Shown piece by piece: positions 61,376 to 64,000 of a stretch of 64,000 nucleotides of DNA. Position numbers and translations under genes: made by a program. Below the pieces are notes generated by a model. That model was not told where the DNA came from and ran no database searches. It worked only from the letters and a program-made list of their open reading frames with translations. The stretch comes from Oribacterium sp. oral taxon 102 (GTDB lineage: Bacteria; Bacillota; Clostridia; Lachnospirales; Lachnospiraceae). Each line of letters opens with the position of its first letter. Within the stretch, counting starts at the first letter, position 1. The stretch spans positions 1,316,501 through 1,380,500 of the forward strand of contig NZ_JABXYT010000001.1 in NCBI RefSeq assembly GCF_013394775.1, written 5' to 3'.

Positions 61376-62653
61376 ATGGTGATTACCGTAATCGGCGGCG
61401 GCGCCGCCGGAATGATGGCAGCATTCAAAGCCAAGGAGGCCGAGCCGGAGGCCTCTGTTTTTTTGCTGGAGAAAAATGAGAAGCTCGGAAAAAAGATTTT
61501 CATTACCGGAAAGGGCAGGGGCAATCTGACCAATGCAGCGGAGCTGCCGGATTTCTTCGGAAGCTATCTCCGGAATCCGCGCTTTCTGTATTCCGCCCTC
61601 TACGGGTTTACGAATCAGGAGCTGATCGGGCTCCTCGAACGAGGCGGCTGCCGGGTGAAGACAGAGCGCGGCGGACGGGTCTTCCCGGTCTCCGGCCACG
61701 CCTACTCCATCACGGACAGTCTGAAGGGGCTTCTGAAAAAGGCAGGCGTGCATATCGCCTACCGGAGCGAGGTACGGGAGATCCGGCTTCGGGACGGCAG
61801 GGTATGCGGCGTCGTCACGAATCGGGAAAGCTATCATGCGGATCGTGTCATAGTCGCGACCGGCGGCCTGTCTTATCCCTCTACCGGTTCGACCGGCGAC
61901 GGCTACCGCTTCGCGAGAGAGGCAGGGATGGAGGTGACGGCATGCTACCCCTCCTTGGTTTCGCTGGAGCCGGAGGAAGAGGACTGGTATCCGCTCCGCG
62001 GGTTGAAGCTCCGGAATGTGAAGGTACGCATCACCGATGAGGACGGGAAGCTCTACTACGAGGACTTCGGAGAGCTGGACTTCACGAACGCAGGGCTCGG
62101 AGGGCCGCTGGCGCTCTCTGCGAGCTGCCATATCACGGAATACCTGAACTGCGAGAAGAGGAAGGCACGCAGGCTTCTGACCCTGCACATCGATCTGAAG
62201 CCGGCGATGGAGGAACAGGAGCTGGACGAGAGGCTTCTCCGCGAGCTGCGTGCGTCGCAGACGAAAGCGCTTCGGAATGCGCTCGGAAGCCTGCTTCCGG
62301 CGAGCCTGCTCCCGGTTTTTCTGCGGCGGCTCTCCCGGAGGGGCGTTGATTCGGGCAGGCGGGCGGACGAGGTTTCGCGGGCAGAGCGCAGGGAGATCCT
62401 CAGCCTGCTCCGGGATTTTTCCTATACGCTTCGCGGGACGGGCGGCTTCCGGGAGGCGATTGTCACGATGGGCGGCGTTTCCGTGCGGGATATCAACCCG
62501 AAAACCATGGAATCGAAGCGGGTAAAGGGACTCTATTTCGCGGGTGAGGTTCTGGATGTGGATGCCTATACCGGCGGCTTTAATATGCAGGCGGCATTCT
62601 CCACGGGGGCGCTCGCGGGCCGGAGCGCCGCAGCGTCGCTCCGGGAGGCATGA
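61376..62653 (+). CDS. HI0933/BaiN-family FAD-dependent oxidoreductase
   Basis: This 425-residue flavoprotein has the FAD-binding dinucleotide fold VITVIGGGAAGMMAAFKA. GKGRGNLTNAAEL and the second motif VIVATGGLSYPSTGSTGDGY follow, with the C-terminal flavin block LYFAGEVLDVDAYTGGFNMQAAFSTG. BaiN of a gut clostridium acts in bile-acid metabolism, but most relatives are uncharacterised, so no substrate is assigned. It lies before cmk and ispH, a common clostridial order. Confidence 0.9.
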   Translation: MVITVIGGGAAGMMAAFKAKEAEPEASVFLLEKNEKLGKKIFITGKGRGNLTNAAELPDFFGSYLRNPRFLYSALYGFTNQELIGLLERGGCRVKTERGGRVFPVSGHAYSITDSLKGLLKKAGVHIAYRSEVREIRLRDGRVCGVVTNRESYHADRVIVATGGLSYPSTGSTGDGYRFAREAGMEVTACYPSLVSLEPEEEDWYPLRGLKLRNVKVRITDEDGKLYYEDFGELDFTNAGLGGPLALSASCHITEYLNCEKRKARRLLTLHIDLKPAMEEQELDERLLRELRASQTKALRNALGSLLPASLLPVFLRRLSRRGVDSGRRADEVSRAERREILSLLRDFSYTLRGTGGFREAIVTMGGVSVRDINPKTMESKRVKGLYFAGEVLDVDAYTGGFNMQAAFSTGALAGRSAAASLREA

Positions 62654-62673
62654 AGAGAGAAAGGGAGAAAGAA

Positions 62674-63342
62674 ATGCCATACAGTATAGCGATTGACGGA
62701 CCTGCGGGAGCGGGAAAGTCTACGATTGCGCGGGCGGTAGCGAGGGAGCTCGGCTTCGTCTATGTGGATACGGGGGCGATGTACCGTGCCGTAGGCTTCT
62801 ATTGTCTTTCGGAGGGGATTCCGATCCGGACAGAGGAGAGGGTCTGTGAAGCTGTTCGGGATATCACGGTTCGCATCGCCTACGATGCGGCGGGGGAGCA
62901 GAGGGTCTATCTGAACGGAGAGGACGTTTCCGTACGTATCCGGACACAGGAGGTCGGCGATGCCGCTTCGACCGTATCTCAGTACCCCTTGGTGCGGGAG
63001 AAGCTCGTCGCCCTGCAGCAGCAGCTTGCGCGGGAGAGCTCCGTGGTGATGGATGGGAGAGATATCGGGACGAAGGTGCTGCCGCAGGCAAATCTGAAGA
63101 TCTACCTTACTGCGAGTGAGGAGGTGCGCGCCGAACGCCGTTTTCGGGAGCTTCGGGAGAAGGGGCAGAGGATATCGCTTCCGGAGGTGCTAAGGGAGGT
63201 CAGAGAGCGGGATTATCGGGATATGCATCGGGAGCATTCTCCGCTCCGGCAGGCAGCGGACGCGGTGCTGCTGGATGCGTCCGCGCTCTCGATCGACGAG
63301 ACGATCGACGCGATTCTCGCGCTTCTGGACAGGACAACCTGA
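62674..63342 (+). CDS. cmk: cytidylate kinase
   Basis: This 222-residue kinase phosphorylates CMP and dCMP. It has the P-loop AIDGPAGAGKSTIAR, VDTGAMYRAVGFY, MDGRDIGTKVLP and RRFRELREKGQ in the lid. The ATG at 62674 is behind AGGGAG; an ATG at 62650 overlapping the previous stop would add eight charged residues and is also possible. Confidence 0.96.
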   Translation: MPYSIAIDGPAGAGKSTIARAVARELGFVYVDTGAMYRAVGFYCLSEGIPIRTEERVCEAVRDITVRIAYDAAGEQRVYLNGEDVSVRIRTQEVGDAASTVSQYPLVREKLVALQQQLARESSVVMDGRDIGTKVLPQANLKIYLTASEEVRAERRFRELREKGQRISLPEVLREVRERDYRDMHREHSPLRQAADAVLLDASALSIDETIDAILALLDRTT

Positions 63343-63394
63343 GAGGAAACGGGAACGCGGCAGGAAGCAGCAGAAACGACGGGCAGGGAGAGAG

Positions 63395-64000
63395 ATGGAT
63401 GCGAAGAAGGTACAGGTAAGACTCGCGGAAACGGCGGGCTTCTGCTTCGGCGTACAGCGCGCCGTGGATACGGTATACCGGATTCTGGAACGGGAGGCGG
63501 CGAAGCCGGAGGCGGAGAGGCGGCAGATCTACACCTATGGTCCGATCGTCCACAACGATACGGTGGTGCGGGGGCTTCAGGAGAAGGGCGTCCGAGTGCT
63601 GGAGAGCGAGGAAGCGCTTCGGTCTCTTCGGGAAGGGATCGTCATTATCCGTGCGCACGGGGTTCCGGAGCGTATATATACGCTTCTGTCAGAGCGGGGG
63701 CTCGAAACCATCGATGCCTCCTGCCCCTTCGTGCAGAAAATTCAGCGTCTGGTGAAAAAGCATACGGAACAGGGGGAGCGTGTCTTCGTCGTCGGAAACC
63801 CGGAGCATCCGGAGATTGTCGGTATTATGGGGCATGCACATGGAGAGGCGTTCGTGCTTCCGGACAGGGAAAGCGCGGAAAAGCTTCCCGTTTCGGAGGG
63901 GGAAAGGGTCTTTGTCGTTGCACAAACCACTTTTCATATCGAGAAATTCAAAGTAATTGTTGATATTTTGCGGAAAAGGGGTTATTATGTTAACGTTATA
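63395..64000 (+). CDS. ispH: 4-hydroxy-3-methylbut-2-enyl diphosphate reductase (partial)
   Basis: The window ends after 202 codons of this [4Fe-4S] enzyme, the last step of the MEP pathway. It shows AETAGFCFGVQRAV with the first cluster Cys, the substrate motifs YGPIVHNDTVV and IIRAHGVPE, the second Cys in DASCPFVQK, and NPEHPEIVGIMGH. The third cluster Cys lies beyond the window. In many Clostridia ispH is fused to S1 domains of ribosomal protein S1; this cannot be judged here. GGGAGAGAG precedes the ATG. Confidence 0.94.
   Translation, partial: MDAKKVQVRLAETAGFCFGVQRAVDTVYRILEREAAKPEAERRQIYTYGPIVHNDTVVRGLQEKGVRVLESEEALRSLREGIVIIRAHGVPERIYTLLSERGLETIDASCPFVQKIQRLVKKHTEQGERVFVVGNPEHPEIVGIMGHAHGEAFVLPDRESAEKLPVSEGERVFVVAQTTFHIEKFKVIVDILRKRGYYVNVI

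Overview
The window is 64 kb of a G+C-rich (clearly above 50%), densely coding bacterial chromosome, nearly all of it on the + strand. It suggests an anaerobic member of the Clostridia, most like Lachnospiraceae. This rests on a monomer-type [FeFe] hydrogenase, formate-tetrahydrofolate ligase, opp-type and family-1 sugar ABC importers, the Gram-positive PrpC/PrkC(PASTA)/RsgA/Rpe cluster, strong AGGAGG ribosome sites, and no outer-membrane genes. The genus cannot be fixed from sequence reading alone. No phage, IS transposase, CRISPR array, rRNA or tRNA gene was seen.

Layout. 0-1.8 kb: hydrogenase hydA, then a terminator. 1.9-9.6 kb: oligopeptide importer oppBCDF followed by two paralogous binding lipoproteins, the second with its own promoter. 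9.8-16.2 kb: pyrH-frr-uppS-cdsA-dxr-rseP-ispG, covering nucleotide supply, ribosome recycling, undecaprenyl and phospholipid precursors and the MEP isoprenoid pathway. 16.2-24.0 kb: ruvA, ruvB, zapA, a peptidase-U32 protein split over two frames, and a FtsW/RodA-type glycosyltransferase with a class B penicillin-binding protein. ruvA is bracketed by inverted small repeats. 24.2-34.1 kb: a sialic-acid and amino-sugar locus (nanE, ABC importer without ATPase, nanA, nanK, RpiR regulator, SGNH esterase, divergent nagB/nagA). 34.2-43.4 kb: cyclophilin, S1-domain protein, FtsK/SpoIIIE, fhs, murE, murF. 43.4-55.4 kb: priA-def-fmt-rsmB-rlmN-prpC-prkC-rsgA-rpe-serS. 55.5-59.9 kb: a three-gene operon of LolD-like ATPase, large anchored CARDB-like surface protein and MacB/FtsX-like permease. 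60.0-64.0 kb: lysC, BaiN-type flavoprotein, cmk and the start of ispH.

How the genes work together. Much of the window is core growth machinery: envelope precursor synthesis (uppS, dxr, ispG, ispH, cdsA, murE, murF, SEDS/PBP), translation (frr, def, fmt, rsmB, rlmN, rsgA, serS) and its control by PASTA kinase and phosphatase. The accessory part is nutritional. Peptides enter through Opp. Sialic acid enters through a family-1 ABC importer and is taken by NanA-NanK-NanE to GlcNAc-6-P, then by NagA-NagB to fructose-6-P, which suits life on host mucosa.

Most worth a second look: the LolD/CARDB/FtsX operon with an operator-like dyad upstream; a bipartite hairpin repeat at 9.7 and 17.2 kb whose stems co-vary; the inverted 69-nt pair around ruvA; the split U32 gene; and the matching promoters of the nan and nagA units.
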